64,000 nt of DNA from Martelella radicis (GTDB lineage: Bacteria > Pseudomonadota > Alphaproteobacteria > Rhizobiales > Rhizobiaceae): assembly GCF_014196625.1 (NCBI RefSeq), contig NZ_JACIDZ010000001.1, positions 248,001-312,000 on the forward strand. Direction: 5' to 3'. Below, piece after piece: positions 44,078 through 54,242 of this stretch (positions are counted from its first letter, which is position 1; every line of letters begins with the position of its first letter). The notes below the pieces were generated by a model. The model was not told the DNA's origin, searched no databases, and worked only from the letters and a program-made list of their open reading frames with translations. The position numbers and the translations under genes were made by a program.

Positions 44078-45060
44078 GTATGCAATCCGTTCTCACCGTC
44101 GATAGTCTGGCGAAGCGTTTTCCGGTGCGCGGCAAGGGCTTTGTGAATGCAGTCAATGGTGTTTCCTTCGATATCGCACCCGGTGAAACGCTCGGACTCG
44201 TCGGCGAAAGCGGCTGCGGCAAATCCACTGTCGGCAAGATGATCATGAAGCTGCATGAACCTTCCGACGGCGCGATCATGGTGCATGGCAAGAATATTGC
44301 CGGGCTTTCCCGCAAGCTGATGAAGCCGGTGCGCCGCCAGGTTCAGACGATCTTTCAGGATCCCTATGGGTCGCTCAACCCGCGCATGACGGCTGGGGCG
44401 ATTGTCGGAGAGCCACTGAAAATCCACGGGCTCGCTTCAGGTCGCGAACTGACGAAAAAGGTTGCCGAAACTTTCGAGAAAGTCGGGCTGCGTCCCGATC
44501 AGATGACACGGTTCGCCCACGAATTCTCCGGCGGCCAGCGTCAGCGCCTCTCCATAGCAAGGGCCCTGATCGTCGAGCCGGAGGTAATCGTTGCCGATGA
44601 ACCGGTTTCCGCGCTTGATGTCTCGATCCAGGCATCTGTGATCAATCTTCTGATTTCGCTGCAGAAGGAAATGGGCCTGTCGCTACTGTTCATCTCGCAC
44701 GATATGAGCGTGGTCGAGCATATCAGCCACCGTGTTGCGGTGATGTATCTCGGGCGGATCGTCGAGATCGGGCCGCGCAAGACCTTGTTCGCCAGCCCGC
44801 AACATCCCTATACGCAGGCGCTTCTCTCGGCCGTTCCCGTTGCCGATCCGTCTGCCCGAAAACGCGAGCGGATCGTGCTCAAGGGGGATGTGCCGAGCCC
44901 GGTAAACCCGCCGTCTGGTTGCCATTTTCATACGCGCTGTCCGATTGCCGAGGACATTTGCCGCCAGAAGGTCCCGCCGTTGAAGCGCGTGGCATCCGGC
45001 CAGAAGGTCGCCTGCCATTTGCGCGAGGGTGTTGAAGCCGGAAAGATCGGTGCGGCATGA
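44074..45060 (+). CDS. Dipeptide-type ABC transporter ATP-binding protein (DppF-like)
   Basis: The 328-residue second ATPase of the importer has Walker A GESGCGKST, signature FSGGQRQRLSIARAL, Walker B IVADEPVSALD and the C-terminal extension with PPSGCHFHTRCP. ATGA joins it to the gene before. It forms a heterodimer with the DppD-like protein. Confidence 0.92.
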   Translation: MSMQSVLTVDSLAKRFPVRGKGFVNAVNGVSFDIAPGETLGLVGESGCGKSTVGKMIMKLHEPSDGAIMVHGKNIAGLSRKLMKPVRRQVQTIFQDPYGSLNPRMTAGAIVGEPLKIHGLASGRELTKKVAETFEKVGLRPDQMTRFAHEFSGGQRQRLSIARALIVEPEVIVADEPVSALDVSIQASVINLLISLQKEMGLSLLFISHDMSVVEHISHRVAVMYLGRIVEIGPRKTLFASPQHPYTQALLSAVPVADPSARKRERIVLKGDVPSPVNPPSGCHFHTRCPIAEDICRQKVPPLKRVASGQKVACHLREGVEAGKIGAA

Positions 45061-46013
45061 CCATCGGCATTGGCGCAATGGGCCCGCAAGCGGGACTGGC
45101 GGTCTTTCGGGCATTACGGGCGGCTGAACGGGTCGGAACCGGTTCGATCGGCGGGTTTGCGGTCTTCGCCGCGATCACTGCTGACGGCCGGTTGCTGCGG
45201 GCCGAAACCCAGCGCGGCGGCACGTCGACGCTTTTTACCGAAGGCGAGATGACAGGCCCATTGCCGTCGACCGAAATCGCCGACGCGCCATGCGCCGCCG
45301 TCATCTCAAGCGGTCCCGACCGGCCTGCGCCGCTTATGCAGTTTCTGGCAGCGGATGCGGATACCGGCCTTGTCACCGGCCACCGTCTGCCAAACGCCTA
45401 TTCTGTGTCCGGACTGCCGCTCAATCAAGCCGTGCTTGCCGAGATGAACGCCGGCGCGATAGCGGCCGACGCGCTGAAAAAGGTTCTAGATGAAAACGCT
45501 GACCGTGATGTCGGAATGATCGCGCTTGGGCCAGGCTGCGGCCTTGCTGCACGCAACAGCGCGTTCGTCGGCAAAAGGCCGGACCTGGGTTCCGCGCGGC
45601 GCGTTCGTGGCGAGGCCTGCGTCGAGGTGCTGCACAATGCCATCGCGCCGCATCAAAGCCTGGCCGCTCTTGTCGCCGATATCGCGCTTGACGTCATGGC
45701 ACCGCTTTACACGCCGACAGGCACCATAATAGTCAATGCCGGAACGCCGCTTGTTGCTGCTGACCGGCATCGCATCATTGTCGACGGCGACTGTGTTGTT
45801 CAGAGTATCGAAACGGACGCCCACTATCTGCTGTCGGGACGATGGAATTGCGCCGCGCTCTATCTGGGCGCACCGGTTGTGCAGGACGGGCGCATCATTG
45901 GCCATACCACCGCTGAACCGAATGTGGTTGTCGATGGTGGTGCGGTCGTGAGCCTCAGCGGCAAGCAACAGTTCTCGATCCCGTTTTCGGCTCCGGCAAG
46001 CGCAAAGAAATGA
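45057..46013 (+). CDS. Unidentified protein of 318 residues in the dipeptide operon
   Basis: I do not recognise a family with confidence. The protein begins TIGIGAMGPQAGLAVFRALR, then GTGSIGGFAVFAAI; these alternating glycine-rich beta-type stretches near the N-terminus recall Ntn-hydrolase-like folds, but this is only an impression. The middle has MIALGPGCGLAARNSAF. The C-terminal half has GTIIVNAGTPLVAADRHRII. There is no signal peptide and no membrane helix. It is joined by ATGA overlaps to the dppF-like gene and the deacylase gene, so it is made with them and very likely shares their pathway. Confidence 0.7.
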   Translation: MTIGIGAMGPQAGLAVFRALRAAERVGTGSIGGFAVFAAITADGRLLRAETQRGGTSTLFTEGEMTGPLPSTEIADAPCAAVISSGPDRPAPLMQFLAADADTGLVTGHRLPNAYSVSGLPLNQAVLAEMNAGAIAADALKKVLDENADRDVGMIALGPGCGLAARNSAFVGKRPDLGSARRVRGEACVEVLHNAIAPHQSLAALVADIALDVMAPLYTPTGTIIVNAGTPLVAADRHRIIVDGDCVVQSIETDAHYLLSGRWNCAALYLGAPVVQDGRIIGHTTAEPNVVVDGGAVVSLSGKQQFSIPFSAPASAKK

Positions 46014-47173
46014 CCTCAACCACGCTCAACCATCTCGAAAAGCTTATCGGTTTTCCGTCCGTCTGTACCGCCGCCAACTATACGGATATCGCAGACTACA
46101 TCGTCGACCATCTGGCCGGTATCGGCTTTGCCTGCCATAAGCTGCCTGATCCGACGGGCACGCGAGCCGGTATATTCGCAACCTCTGATCCGGGCGCTCC
46201 GGACGGTGTCATGTTGTCGGCACATCTTGATGTGGTGCCGGTGGAAGGTCAGCCTTGGCGCTTCGATCCTTTCGCGGTGACGGAGCGGGACGGGCGGATT
46301 TACGGACGTGGAAGCTGCGACATGAAAGGCTTTGCCGCCGCCGCGCTCGCCGCCGCCGACAGAGCGGCAATGATGGAACTGGCTCAGCCGCTGAAGCTCG
46401 CCTTTTCCTATGACGAGGAGCTTGGTTGCATCGGTATTGCCAACATGATCGGCGAGCTCGATGCGGCCATTGGCAAACCTGCGATCTGCATTGTTGGTGA
46501 GCCCACCCGCATGCAGCCCGTCATCGGCCACAAGGGCAAGACCTCCTACCGCGTCACATTCGAGGGCATGGCCGGACATTCCGCCTCCGCCCCGAAATTC
46601 CTCAATGCGCTGCATCCGGCCGGTGATTTTCTGGCGATCCTGCGGCAGGTTCAGGCCGATCTTGCGCAAAACGGCGCGCAGGACGCCGCCTATGGCATTC
46701 CCTTTTCCACGGTGCACGCCGGACTGTTTTCCGGCGGCACGGCGCTCAACATCGTGCCCGACAAGGCGGTCATGGAATTCGAGATCCGGCATCTGGCCGG
46801 TGAAAAGCCGGAGGGTATTCTTGCACGCTTTGCAGCCGCGGCCGGCAAGCTTGAAGAGGCGTATCGCTCGCAATTCGGTCAGTGTTCGATTGTGATCACG
46901 AACACGAATGCCTATCCGGGCTTTGATGCGAAACCGGATGATCCCGCCGTTGAAATGATCGCTGCCACAGGCGGGAAGGGAACGTGCGGCAAGGTCGATT
47001 TCGGCACGGAGGCCGGCTTCTTCCAGTCAGCGGGCATTGCGACCGTGGTTTGCGGACCGGGCGACATGGCGCAGGGGCACAAGGCGGACGAATTTGTGGA
47101 ACGCTCGCAGCTTGAAGCCTGTGACACGATGCTTGACGGGGTTCTGCGGAGGCTTGCTGCTGGACATAGCTGA
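46010..47173 (+). CDS. M20-family deacylase (ArgE/acetylornithine deacetylase-like)
   Basis: This 387-residue co-catalytic zinc amidohydrolase has the M20 motifs: H72 and D74 in SAHLDVVP, bridging D104 in GRGSCDMKG, E136/E137 in YDEELGC, a later acidic ligand in GEPT, and the C-terminal histidine in DMAQGHKADEF. It is closest by pattern to ArgE-type N-acyl amino acid deacylases. In this setting it would remove an acyl group from the racemised amino acid or split the imported compound; it need not act in arginine synthesis. ATGA joins it to the gene before. Confidence 0.88.
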   Translation: MTSTTLNHLEKLIGFPSVCTAANYTDIADYIVDHLAGIGFACHKLPDPTGTRAGIFATSDPGAPDGVMLSAHLDVVPVEGQPWRFDPFAVTERDGRIYGRGSCDMKGFAAAALAAADRAAMMELAQPLKLAFSYDEELGCIGIANMIGELDAAIGKPAICIVGEPTRMQPVIGHKGKTSYRVTFEGMAGHSASAPKFLNALHPAGDFLAILRQVQADLAQNGAQDAAYGIPFSTVHAGLFSGGTALNIVPDKAVMEFEIRHLAGEKPEGILARFAAAAGKLEEAYRSQFGQCSIVITNTNAYPGFDAKPDDPAVEMIAATGGKGTCGKVDFGTEAGFFQSAGIATVVCGPGDMAQGHKADEFVERSQLEACDTMLDGVLRRLAAGHS

Positions 47174-47550
47174 GCAATCTGCCGGTCCGCTCTCAGGCTT
47201 CCCTGTTTGACTTTTGCAGATGAACCTGTGCGGGCACAACCAATCGCTGACGAGCGTTGAGGAACACGAAAGTCATCTTCTTGTCGCGGGATGTCAGAGT
47301 TTTTTAGGCTACGTCGTGATCGCCACAACCATGAAGGCGGCTCGGCAACACCGCCAAGCAGTGCCGCGGCCCCCTGCGGCTCGCTTCTCTGCACATCGAC
47401 CGTTTCAATACGCGAGAGATATGATCTCGGATATATCGATCTGGAACAGAGAACATTGCAGACAATCGACAGCCCGCTCGGCTCGAGGATGTCACCCATG
47501 TCCTAGGTACATTCTGTTATCTATGTCTTCGGGCTGCACAGACGATGTGA
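47174..47550. other. Intergenic stretch between the deacylase gene and tRNA-Ser
   Basis: These 377 bases hold no gene that I can support. A frame runs across it into the tRNA but has no ribosome site. No integrase, no direct repeat of the tRNA end and no IS was seen here. Confidence 0.5.
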
Positions 47551-47640
47551 TGGCGGAGGAGGTGGGATTCGAACCCACGGTACGCTTTCACGCACGCCGG
47601 TTTTCAAGACCGGTGCCTTAAACCGCTCGGCCACTCCTCC
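47551..47640 (-). tRNA. trnS-TGA: tRNA-Ser (TGA anticodon)
   Basis: The 90-base tRNA on the minus strand has acceptor arms GGAGGAG and CTCCTCC, discriminator G and encoded CCA (47551-47553). The anticodon loop holds TGA within CTTGAAA on a stem of ACCGG/CCGGT type. A long variable arm (GTGCGTGAAAGCGTAC), the class II mark of serine tRNAs, is present, as is the T-arm GTGGGTTCGAATCCCAC. Confidence 0.95.
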
Positions 47641-47943
47641 GCAAAGGGCTGCGCTGCCGGTCCGCAGCTTTGGCGGGCGTCCCGGATGCAGCGTTCCGCG
47701 CTTTATCACCGCTTTCTTGCAACGGTCAATGCTGTATCAGGCGACAGATGCCAATATGCTGACCTGGAGCCTGTGGTTGTCGCGCTTACGGCAATTACGG
47801 GTTGAATAGGGCGGTTGAATTTGCTACGCGCCATAAAGAGGCCACGAAGTCTCCCCATAGGGGACGATATCCAAATTTCAAGATGGCGGTTTCAGGCGAT
47901 GTTTTTCCGCTGGCCGGTCAAGACAAATGGAAGAATTGCTGGC
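47641..47943. other. Intergenic stretch between tRNA-Ser and rlpA
   Basis: This 303-bp spacer should carry the promoters of the tRNA (minus) and of rlpA (plus). I see no gene, hairpin or repeat that stands out. Confidence 0.5.
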
Positions 47944-48834
47944 ATGAGAGAATTCCGGTTATCCGCTTCGGTCGCAATGTTGGCCGTGACAGCCATGCTG
48001 AGTGCTTGCACGACCACCGGAGATACATCCGACAAGACCAAGGATGACGTCAAGGAAACCACGGAGACCGCCGCGAAAAAGACGGCGACTTCCGCCAGTC
48101 TCGGCTATCAGAAGATCGGCAAGCCCTACCAGGTGAAGGGCAAGTGGTACACGCCCAAACATGTCGAGGAATATTCCAAGGAGGGGCTCGCCTCCTGGTA
48201 CGGTCCGAACTTCAACGGCGGGCGCACCGCCAATGGCGAGACCTACGACATGAACCACCTTTCGGCGGCCCACAAGACGCTGCCGCTGCCGAGCTATGTG
48301 CGCGTCACCAACAAGAAGAATGACAGCTCCGTCATCGTGCGCGTCAACGACCGCGGGCCCTTTGTCTCCGGCCGGATCATCGACCTGTCGAAAAAGGCGG
48401 CGGAAATGCTCGACATGACCCATGAGGGCGTTGCCGATGTGCGCGTCGACTATATCGGTCCCGCGCCGCAGTCGCCCGATGACATGGACTATCTTCTCGC
48501 TTCCTTTGAAAAGAAGGCCGTGCCGGAAGGCGTCGATCCCGGCCGTTTCGGCGAAGCCGGGGTTCAGGTTGCGCAGGTTAAGACGAAGCCTTCGGCCGAG
48601 CCTTCCAACACGCTGTTGGCCCTTGTCGAGAACAAGGCCGAGAAGAAGCCGGCGGCGACGACCGCCAACATGAAGGTCGCGGCAGTCGCCTCCGCAAAGG
48701 CGCCGCAGGAGGCGCTGGCGCTCGTCGACAGCGCGCCGGATGCGCCGACAAGCGCTGCCGGCAAGGCGGCGGAATCCATCCTGACGGACGATGCGAGCCT
48801 GCCCGTCGTCGCTCCCATTCCGTTCAAAAAGTAG
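47944..48834 (+). CDS. rlpA: RlpA-like septal ring lipoprotein
   Basis: The 296-residue lipoprotein has a lipobox LSAC at about residues 19-22 and a double-psi beta-barrel RlpA domain (about 75-165). [20 protein letters not shown] includes the WYG motif, and [18 protein letters not shown] holds the catalytic D/R pattern of RlpA lytic transglycosylases. No SPOR domain follows; instead there is an alanine/lysine-rich tail of about 100 residues. The enzyme cuts denuded glycan at the septum in some bacteria. The start at 47944 gives a clean signal peptide. Confidence 0.88.
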   Translation: MREFRLSASVAMLAVTAMLSACTTTGDTSDKTKDDVKETTETAAKKTATSASLGYQKIGKPYQVKGKWYTPKHVEEYSKEGLASWYGPNFNGGRTANGETYDMNHLSAAHKTLPLPSYVRVTNKKNDSSVIVRVNDRGPFVSGRIIDLSKKAAEMLDMTHEGVADVRVDYIGPAPQSPDDMDYLLASFEKKAVPEGVDPGRFGEAGVQVAQVKTKPSAEPSNTLLALVENKAEKKPAATTANMKVAAVASAKAPQEALALVDSAPDAPTSAAGKAAESILTDDASLPVVAPIPFKK

Positions 48835-48835
48835 G

Positions 48836-48858
48836 GTCCTGCGCCCGCAGGGCTTTTT
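48836..48858 (+). terminator. Rho-independent terminator of rlpA
   Basis: GTCCTGC and GCAGGGC make a seven-pair stem with a GCCC loop, followed by five T. It lies directly after the rlpA stop. Confidence 0.75.
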
Positions 48859-48913
48859 CCGGCCGCCGAATTCCTCTAAACCGGCGATGGTCGGGACAAA
48901 GGCAACGGGCGGC

Positions 48914-49591
48914 ATGACTGAACAGGGCATTTTCATCAGTTTCGAAGGCGGGGAAGGCGTCGGCAAATCGACGCAGATCCGCTTGCTCGCCGAACGCCTC
49001 GGCAAGCTTGGCCATCAGGTGCGCGTCACCCGCGAACCCGGCGGCTCGGCCGGCGCGGAGGCCGTGCGCCATGTTCTGCTCTCCGGCGCCGCGGAGCCTT
49101 TCGGCGTCGGCATGGAGGTCCTGCTGTTTTCTGCCGCCCGCAACGATCACGTTGAGGAAATCATCCGCCCCGCGCTTGCCGCGGGAGAGATCGTGCTCTG
49201 CGACCGGTTCATGGATTCCTCGAGGGCCTACCAGGGCGCCTCCGGTGTGCTGGCACCGGAATTTGTTGCCACGGTGGAGCGGGTCGCCGTCAACGGCGTT
49301 CGCCCCGACCTGACGCTGATCTTCGACCTCGATGCTCTGGAAGGGCTGAAGCGGGTGCGCGGGCGGCTGCCGGAGACCGCGCTTGCCGGCGCGCCCGACC
49401 GTTTCGAGAAGGACGACATCGCCATTCACGAGGCGCGGCGGCAGGCGTTTTTAGGCATTGCCGAGGCCGAGCCTGAGCGCTGCCGGGTGATCGATGCCGC
49501 GGCCGCGCCTGAAAGGGTTGCCGAGGCGGTCTGGCGGGTTGTGTCGCAAGCCCTTGCCGCCCGCGATCTCGGGAGTGGCGCCGATGGCTGA
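48914..49591 (+). CDS. tmk: Thymidylate kinase
   Basis: The 225-residue dTMP kinase has the P-loop [10 protein letters not shown] (11-20), the DR-motif [14 protein letters not shown] near residue 97 and a lid region with GRLPETA. It makes dTDP for DNA synthesis. The start at 48914 matches the family N-terminus; a start at 48887 adds nine residues with no homology. It overlaps holB by 8 bp and begins the conserved tmk-holB-metG-tatD-MBL cluster. Confidence 0.95.
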   Translation: MTEQGIFISFEGGEGVGKSTQIRLLAERLGKLGHQVRVTREPGGSAGAEAVRHVLLSGAAEPFGVGMEVLLFSAARNDHVEEIIRPALAAGEIVLCDRFMDSSRAYQGASGVLAPEFVATVERVAVNGVRPDLTLIFDLDALEGLKRVRGRLPETALAGAPDRFEKDDIAIHEARRQAFLGIAEAEPERCRVIDAAAAPERVAEAVWRVVSQALAARDLGSGADG

Positions 49592-50630
49592 CGAGCTTCT
49601 TCTCGAAGGCGCCGTCGAGCCTTCGCGCAACCGCCATCTCTTCGGCCACGACGAGGCGGAAGCCTATCTCGCCCAGTCCTATCGCAGCGGCAAGGGGCAT
49701 CATGCGCTGCTGCTGGAAGGGGCCGCCGGCATCGGCAAGGCGACGCTTGCCTTTCGCTTTGCCAACCACGTGCTGCACTTTCCCCATCCCGCCGATGCGC
49801 CGGACCTTCTGATCACGCCGGATCACGCTTCGCCGCTGACGCGGCAGATCATAGCCGGCGCATCGCATGATCTCCTGCACCTGAAGCGTCCGGTGGACGC
49901 AAAGAGCGGCAAGCTGAAGACGGCGATCACGGTGGAGGAGGTGCGTCGGGCAGGGCACTTCCTGTCCCAGACGTCGGGAACCGGAAATTGGCGCATCGTC
50001 ATCGTGGATGCGGCCGACGACCTCAATCGCAATGCCGCCAACGCCATTCTGAAGATCCTCGAGGAGCCACCGAAGAATGCGATGTTCCTGCTGATCTCGC
50101 ACGCGCCGGGCAGGCTTTTGCCGACAATCCGCTCGCGCTGCCTGCCGCTGCGCCTGCGCCCGTTGGCAGCGGACGACCTGAAGGCGGCGCTTGGCGCGCT
50201 TGGCCTTTCTGCGGGCGGACAGGATGAAGGGCGCATGGCGGCGCTTGCAAACGGCAGTGTCGCCGAGGCGCTGAAACTGGTCAATTATGGCGGGCTGGAG
50301 ATCATCGATGCCTATGACGCCGTGCTGATGGGGACGCCCGCCGAGGCGCGCCTCGTCATGCACAAGCTCGCCGACACGGTGTCGAAGCGCGAGAACGAGA
50401 CGATTTTCGATTTTCTGCTGGGCCATATCGACGGGGACATCAAGGTACGGGCGCGCGAGGCGGCGTTTTCGGGCAATCTCCGGCTCGCCGAACGACTGGC
50501 CGGCCTGTCCTCCGAGATCGAAGCCGATGTCACGGAGGCCGATGCCTATAATCTTGACCGCAGGCAGTTGGCGCTCGACCTGCTGTCGCGGCTGAGAACA
50601 ACGCTTGAACCCTCAGGTGCCGACGCCTGA
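49584..50630 (+). CDS. holB: DNA polymerase III subunit delta'
   Basis: The 348-residue clamp-loader subunit has a AAA+ domain. [16 protein letters not shown] is the altered P-loop, [19 protein letters not shown] the sensor 1 region, and [13 protein letters not shown] follows it. The zinc-module cysteines are reduced, as often in alphaproteobacteria. GGGAG lies about eight bases before the ATG at 49584. Cotranslated with tmk. Confidence 0.93.
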   Translation: MADELLLEGAVEPSRNRHLFGHDEAEAYLAQSYRSGKGHHALLLEGAAGIGKATLAFRFANHVLHFPHPADAPDLLITPDHASPLTRQIIAGASHDLLHLKRPVDAKSGKLKTAITVEEVRRAGHFLSQTSGTGNWRIVIVDAADDLNRNAANAILKILEEPPKNAMFLLISHAPGRLLPTIRSRCLPLRLRPLAADDLKAALGALGLSAGGQDEGRMAALANGSVAEALKLVNYGGLEIIDAYDAVLMGTPAEARLVMHKLADTVSKRENETIFDFLLGHIDGDIKVRAREAAFSGNLRLAERLAGLSSEIEADVTEADAYNLDRRQLALDLLSRLRTTLEPSGADA

Positions 50631-50785
50631 CGCAGGTTTGACTTGATGCGCTGATGGAGGGGCGTTAAGACCGGTCTGATTTCAAGCACCGGTCCCGGTT
50701 TTCAGCGGATGCCGGCTTGCCCGCAATATCAGGAACGTCCCCGGAGCAAAGCGGCTCCGCGACAGCCATGCACACGGACAGCGGA

Positions 50786-52330
50786 ATGAGCGACAACAAC
50801 AAGTATTTCATCACAACGCCGATCTTCTATCCCAATGGCGCGCCGCATATCGGTCATGCCTACACCATGATCGCGACGGACGCCCTTGCACGTTTCCGCA
50901 GGCTCGATGGCATGGAGGTGCGTTTCCTGTCGGGCACGGACGAGCACGGCCAGAAGATGCAGCAGACCGCCGAGAAGGAAGGGATCGCCCCGATCGAGCT
51001 GGCGAACCGCAACTCCGCCGTCTTCCGCGGGCTTCTCTCCACGCTCAACTGCTCCAATGACGATTTCATCCGCACCACCGAGGAGCGCCATCGCAAGGCC
51101 GTGCAGGCGCTGTGGAAGCGCATGCAGGAAAACGGTGACATCTATCTCGGCAAGTATGGCGGCTGGTATTCGGTGCGTCAGGAGGCCTATTTCGACGAGG
51201 GCGAGACCACGCTCGGCGAGGACGGCGTGCGCCGCGAACCGCTCGGCTCACCGGTCGAATGGGTCGAGGAGGAAAGCTACTTCTTCAAGCTCTCGGCCTA
51301 TGGCGAGCGGCTGCTCGAATATTACGACAATCACCCCGATTTCATCGGACCGGCGGAGCGCCGCAACGAGGTCGTTTCCTTCGTGAAGTCCGGCCTCAAG
51401 GACCTGTCGATCTCGCGCACCACCTTCGACTGGGGCGTGCCGGTGCCCGGCGACCCGGACCACGTCATGTATGTCTGGGTCGACGCGCTGACCAACTACA
51501 TCACCGCGCTCGGCTTTCCCGATGAAACGGGGCCGATGTGGTCCTACTGGCCCGGCATTCATATCATCGGCAAGGACATCATCCGCTTTCACGCGGTCTA
51601 CTGGCCGGCCTTCCTGATGTCGGCGGGCGTGGCGCTTCCGGAACGGGTCTATGCCCACGGCTTTCTTCTCAACAAGGGCGAGAAGATGTCGAAGTCCGTC
51701 GGCAATGTCATTGATCCCTTCAATCTCGTTGAACATTTCGGCCTCGACCAGATCCGCTATTTCATGCTGCGCGAGGTTTCCTTCGGCCAGGACGGCAGTT
51801 ACAGCGACGAGGCGATCGGCACGCGCATCAATTCCGACCTCGCCAACGGCATCGGCAATCTCGCCAGCCGCTCGCTGTCGATGATCGCCAAGAACTGCGA
51901 CGGCAAGATCCCGGAATGCGGGCCGCTGACGGCTGAGGACGAGGCTATGCTGGCCTCTGCCGACGGCGTCATCGAGACGGTGCGCGAGGCGATGGAAAAG
52001 TTTGCGATCCACAGGGCGATGGCGGCGATCATCGGTCTCGTCTCGGAGGCCGACCGCTATTTTGCCGGGCAGGAGCCCTGGGCGCTGCGCAAGACCGATC
52101 CGGGCCGCATGGCCACCGTCCTTTACGTCACGGCGGAAGTCGTGCGCCAGGTCTCGATCCTGCTGCAGCCGGCCATGCCGGCCTCGGCGGCGAAATTACT
52201 CGACCTGGTGTCAATTCCGGAAACAGAACGCGATTTCGCGCATTTGGGAAAGACGGGCCGGCTGAAATCGGGCACGCCGCTTGAAAAGCCGTCTCCGGTC
52301 TTCCCGCGTTACGTTGCGCCCGAGGAATAG
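50786..52330 (+). CDS. metG: Methionyl-tRNA synthetase
   Basis: The 514-residue class I synthetase has HIGH (HIGH at 21-24), KMSKS near residue 300 and the catalytic-domain stretch [14 protein letters not shown]. It belongs to the type without the zinc knuckle and without the C-terminal tRNA-binding domain. The start at 50786 ([11 protein letters not shown]) matches the family; an ATG at 50768 would add six residues. It charges tRNA-Met. Confidence 0.96.
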   Translation: MSDNNKYFITTPIFYPNGAPHIGHAYTMIATDALARFRRLDGMEVRFLSGTDEHGQKMQQTAEKEGIAPIELANRNSAVFRGLLSTLNCSNDDFIRTTEERHRKAVQALWKRMQENGDIYLGKYGGWYSVRQEAYFDEGETTLGEDGVRREPLGSPVEWVEEESYFFKLSAYGERLLEYYDNHPDFIGPAERRNEVVSFVKSGLKDLSISRTTFDWGVPVPGDPDHVMYVWVDALTNYITALGFPDETGPMWSYWPGIHIIGKDIIRFHAVYWPAFLMSAGVALPERVYAHGFLLNKGEKMSKSVGNVIDPFNLVEHFGLDQIRYFMLREVSFGQDGSYSDEAIGTRINSDLANGIGNLASRSLSMIAKNCDGKIPECGPLTAEDEAMLASADGVIETVREAMEKFAIHRAMAAIIGLVSEADRYFAGQEPWALRKTDPGRMATVLYVTAEVVRQVSILLQPAMPASAAKLLDLVSIPETERDFAHLGKTGRLKSGTPLEKPSPVFPRYVAPEE

Positions 52331-52336
52331 GAATTC

Positions 52337-53116
52337 ATGCTGATCGATAGCCATTGCCATCTCGATTTCCCCGACTTCGACGCCGAGCGTGACGCGCTGA
52401 TAGCGCGGGCGAAGGACGCCGGCGTCGGGCAGATGGTGACAATTTCAACGCGCGTGAAGAAATTCGACCAGGTCGTTGAAATTGCGGAAAAATATGAGAA
52501 CGTCTTTTGCTCTGTCGGAACCCATCCGGCCAACGCCGATGAAGAACTCGACATTGGCACGGACGAGCTCATTCGCCTGAGCGGCCATCCGAAAGTGGTG
52601 GCGATCGGCGAGGCTGGACTTGATTACCACTACCAGCCGGAAAAGGCCGAGGCGCAGAAGACCGGGCTGAGGCGGCATACCGCGGCCGCGCGCCGGACAG
52701 GTCTGCCGCTGGTGATCCATAGTCGCGATGCCGATGACGACATGGCCGCAATCCTGCGTGAGGAGACGGGCGAGGGCGCGTTTCCCTTCATCCTGCATTG
52801 CTTTTCGTCCGGCGCGGCGCTTGCCCAAACGGGCGTTGAGCTTGGCGGCTATGTGTCCTTCTCCGGCATCCTGACCTTCAAGAAATCCGATGATCTGCGC
52901 GCCATTGCCGCCGATGTGCCGATGGACCGTCTTCTGGTGGAAACAGATGCGCCGTACCTCGCGCCGACGCCCTTTCGCGGCAAGCGCAACGAGCCGTCCT
53001 ATGTGGTAAACACCGCGCGGGTTCTCGCCGAGGTCAAGGGCGTCAGCGAGGCCGAGATCGCCGAGATCACCACCGAGAATGCGTTCCGCTGCTTCTCCAA
53101 GATGACGCGGGTCTGA
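52337..53116 (+). CDS. TatD-family metal-dependent hydrolase
   Basis: The 259-residue TatD/YcfH-type hydrolase has the metal motif SHCHLDF near residue 5, GEAGLDYHY near 92, LVIHSRDAD near 127, HCFSS near 154 and ETDAPYL near 205. Such enzymes act as DNases or on small phosphodiesters; the physiological role is unsettled. It starts six bases after metG, with AGGAATAGG as ribosome site, as in other alphaproteobacteria. Confidence 0.92.
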   Translation: MLIDSHCHLDFPDFDAERDALIARAKDAGVGQMVTISTRVKKFDQVVEIAEKYENVFCSVGTHPANADEELDIGTDELIRLSGHPKVVAIGEAGLDYHYQPEKAEAQKTGLRRHTAAARRTGLPLVIHSRDADDDMAAILREETGEGAFPFILHCFSSGAALAQTGVELGGYVSFSGILTFKKSDDLRAIAADVPMDRLLVETDAPYLAPTPFRGKRNEPSYVVNTARVLAEVKGVSEAEIAEITTENAFRCFSKMTRV

Positions 53117-53118
53117 CC

Positions 53119-53946
53119 TTGGCCTACCGCCGCCGCTTCACCATTCTGGGCTGTTCTTCCTCGCCCGGCGTGCCGCGCATCACCGGCGACTGGGGCGCGT
53201 GCGATCCGGAAAACCCGAAGAACCGCCGCACGCGCACGGCCTTTCTCGTCGAGCAGTTCGCGCCTGATGGCGGGGTGACGACGGTGGTGATCGACACCGG
53301 ACCGGATTTCCGCGAGCAGATGATCCGGGCAGGGGTAAAGCGCATCGATGCGGTGCTCTTTACCCATGCCCATGCCGATCACATCCACGGGATCGACGAC
53401 ATTCGCGGATATTTTCATGCGCAGCGCCAGCGTATCCCCGTCTACGCCGACGAGGCGACGATGGCACGCATTCTGGAAGGCTTTGCCTATTGTCTCGAGA
53501 CGCCGAAGGGCAGCGCCTATCCGCCGATCGCGCGCGCCAATGTGATCGAGGATTTCGACAGCCCGGTCGAGATCGACGGGCCGGGCGGCAGAATGCGGTT
53601 CATGCCGCACCGTCAGCAGCATGGCGACATCATCTCGCTCGGCTATCGGCTGGGAAATGTCGCCTATTGCACGGATGTCAGCGATTTTCCGACCGATTCG
53701 ATCGACAGGCTGCGCGCACTCGACCTGCTGGTGATCGACGCCCTGCAATACCATCCGCATCCGAGCCACCTGTCGCTGGGGCAGGCGCTCTCCTGGATCG
53801 AGCGTCTCGGCGCGCGTCGGGCCATCCTCACGCATATGCATATTCCGCTCGACTACGCCACGGTGGCGGGTGAAACGCCTGACCATGTGGAGCCTGCTTT
53901 CGACGGGCTGAGCGTTACATTCGACGTTGCCGACGACGCGATCTGA
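53119..53946 (+). CDS. MBL-fold metallo-hydrolase (PhnP-like)
   Basis: The 275-residue metallo-beta-lactamase-fold hydrolase has the HAHADHIHGIDD metal motif near residue 86, an early GCSSSPGVPRITGDWG, and later DVSDFP and HMHIPLDY. The sequence recalls PhnP and ribonuclease Z-like phosphodiesterases. It starts with TTG two bases after the tatD stop; no ATG exists before the conserved GCSSSPGVP. The set metG-tatD-MBL is conserved in alphaproteobacteria. Confidence 0.88.
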   Translation: MAYRRRFTILGCSSSPGVPRITGDWGACDPENPKNRRTRTAFLVEQFAPDGGVTTVVIDTGPDFREQMIRAGVKRIDAVLFTHAHADHIHGIDDIRGYFHAQRQRIPVYADEATMARILEGFAYCLETPKGSAYPPIARANVIEDFDSPVEIDGPGGRMRFMPHRQQHGDIISLGYRLGNVAYCTDVSDFPTDSIDRLRALDLLVIDALQYHPHPSHLSLGQALSWIERLGARRAILTHMHIPLDYATVAGETPDHVEPAFDGLSVTFDVADDAI

Positions 53947-54242
53947 ATTCCGATCTGCCGCAATAGACTTTTTTGCACGCCGCGCGTGCGGCCTCTCCGC
54001 AGGCCTGTATTTCCTGCGCTAAATGCGTGTTCTTGCAGCCTAAAATGCCTAAGACGAAAGTCTGTCAACCCCAGAAAACGGCAAATCCCTGTTGAAATTG
54101 GGGCCGATTTCTGCCCATTCTTTGTCCGATTGGAAAATTTGAGGTTGATTTAGGCAGCGCGAATTGCAGTATGAAGCCGGATTGCTTGAGAAGGCGCGCA
54201 CAGGAATGCGGCCCGCGAGGTCCATAATGACAAGGGGACAAA

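Noticed and set aside
47214-47621. A 135-residue frame ending inside the tRNA complement
   Set aside because: The stretch EEVGFEPTVR is the usual false translation of the complement of a tRNA T-arm. No ribosome site.
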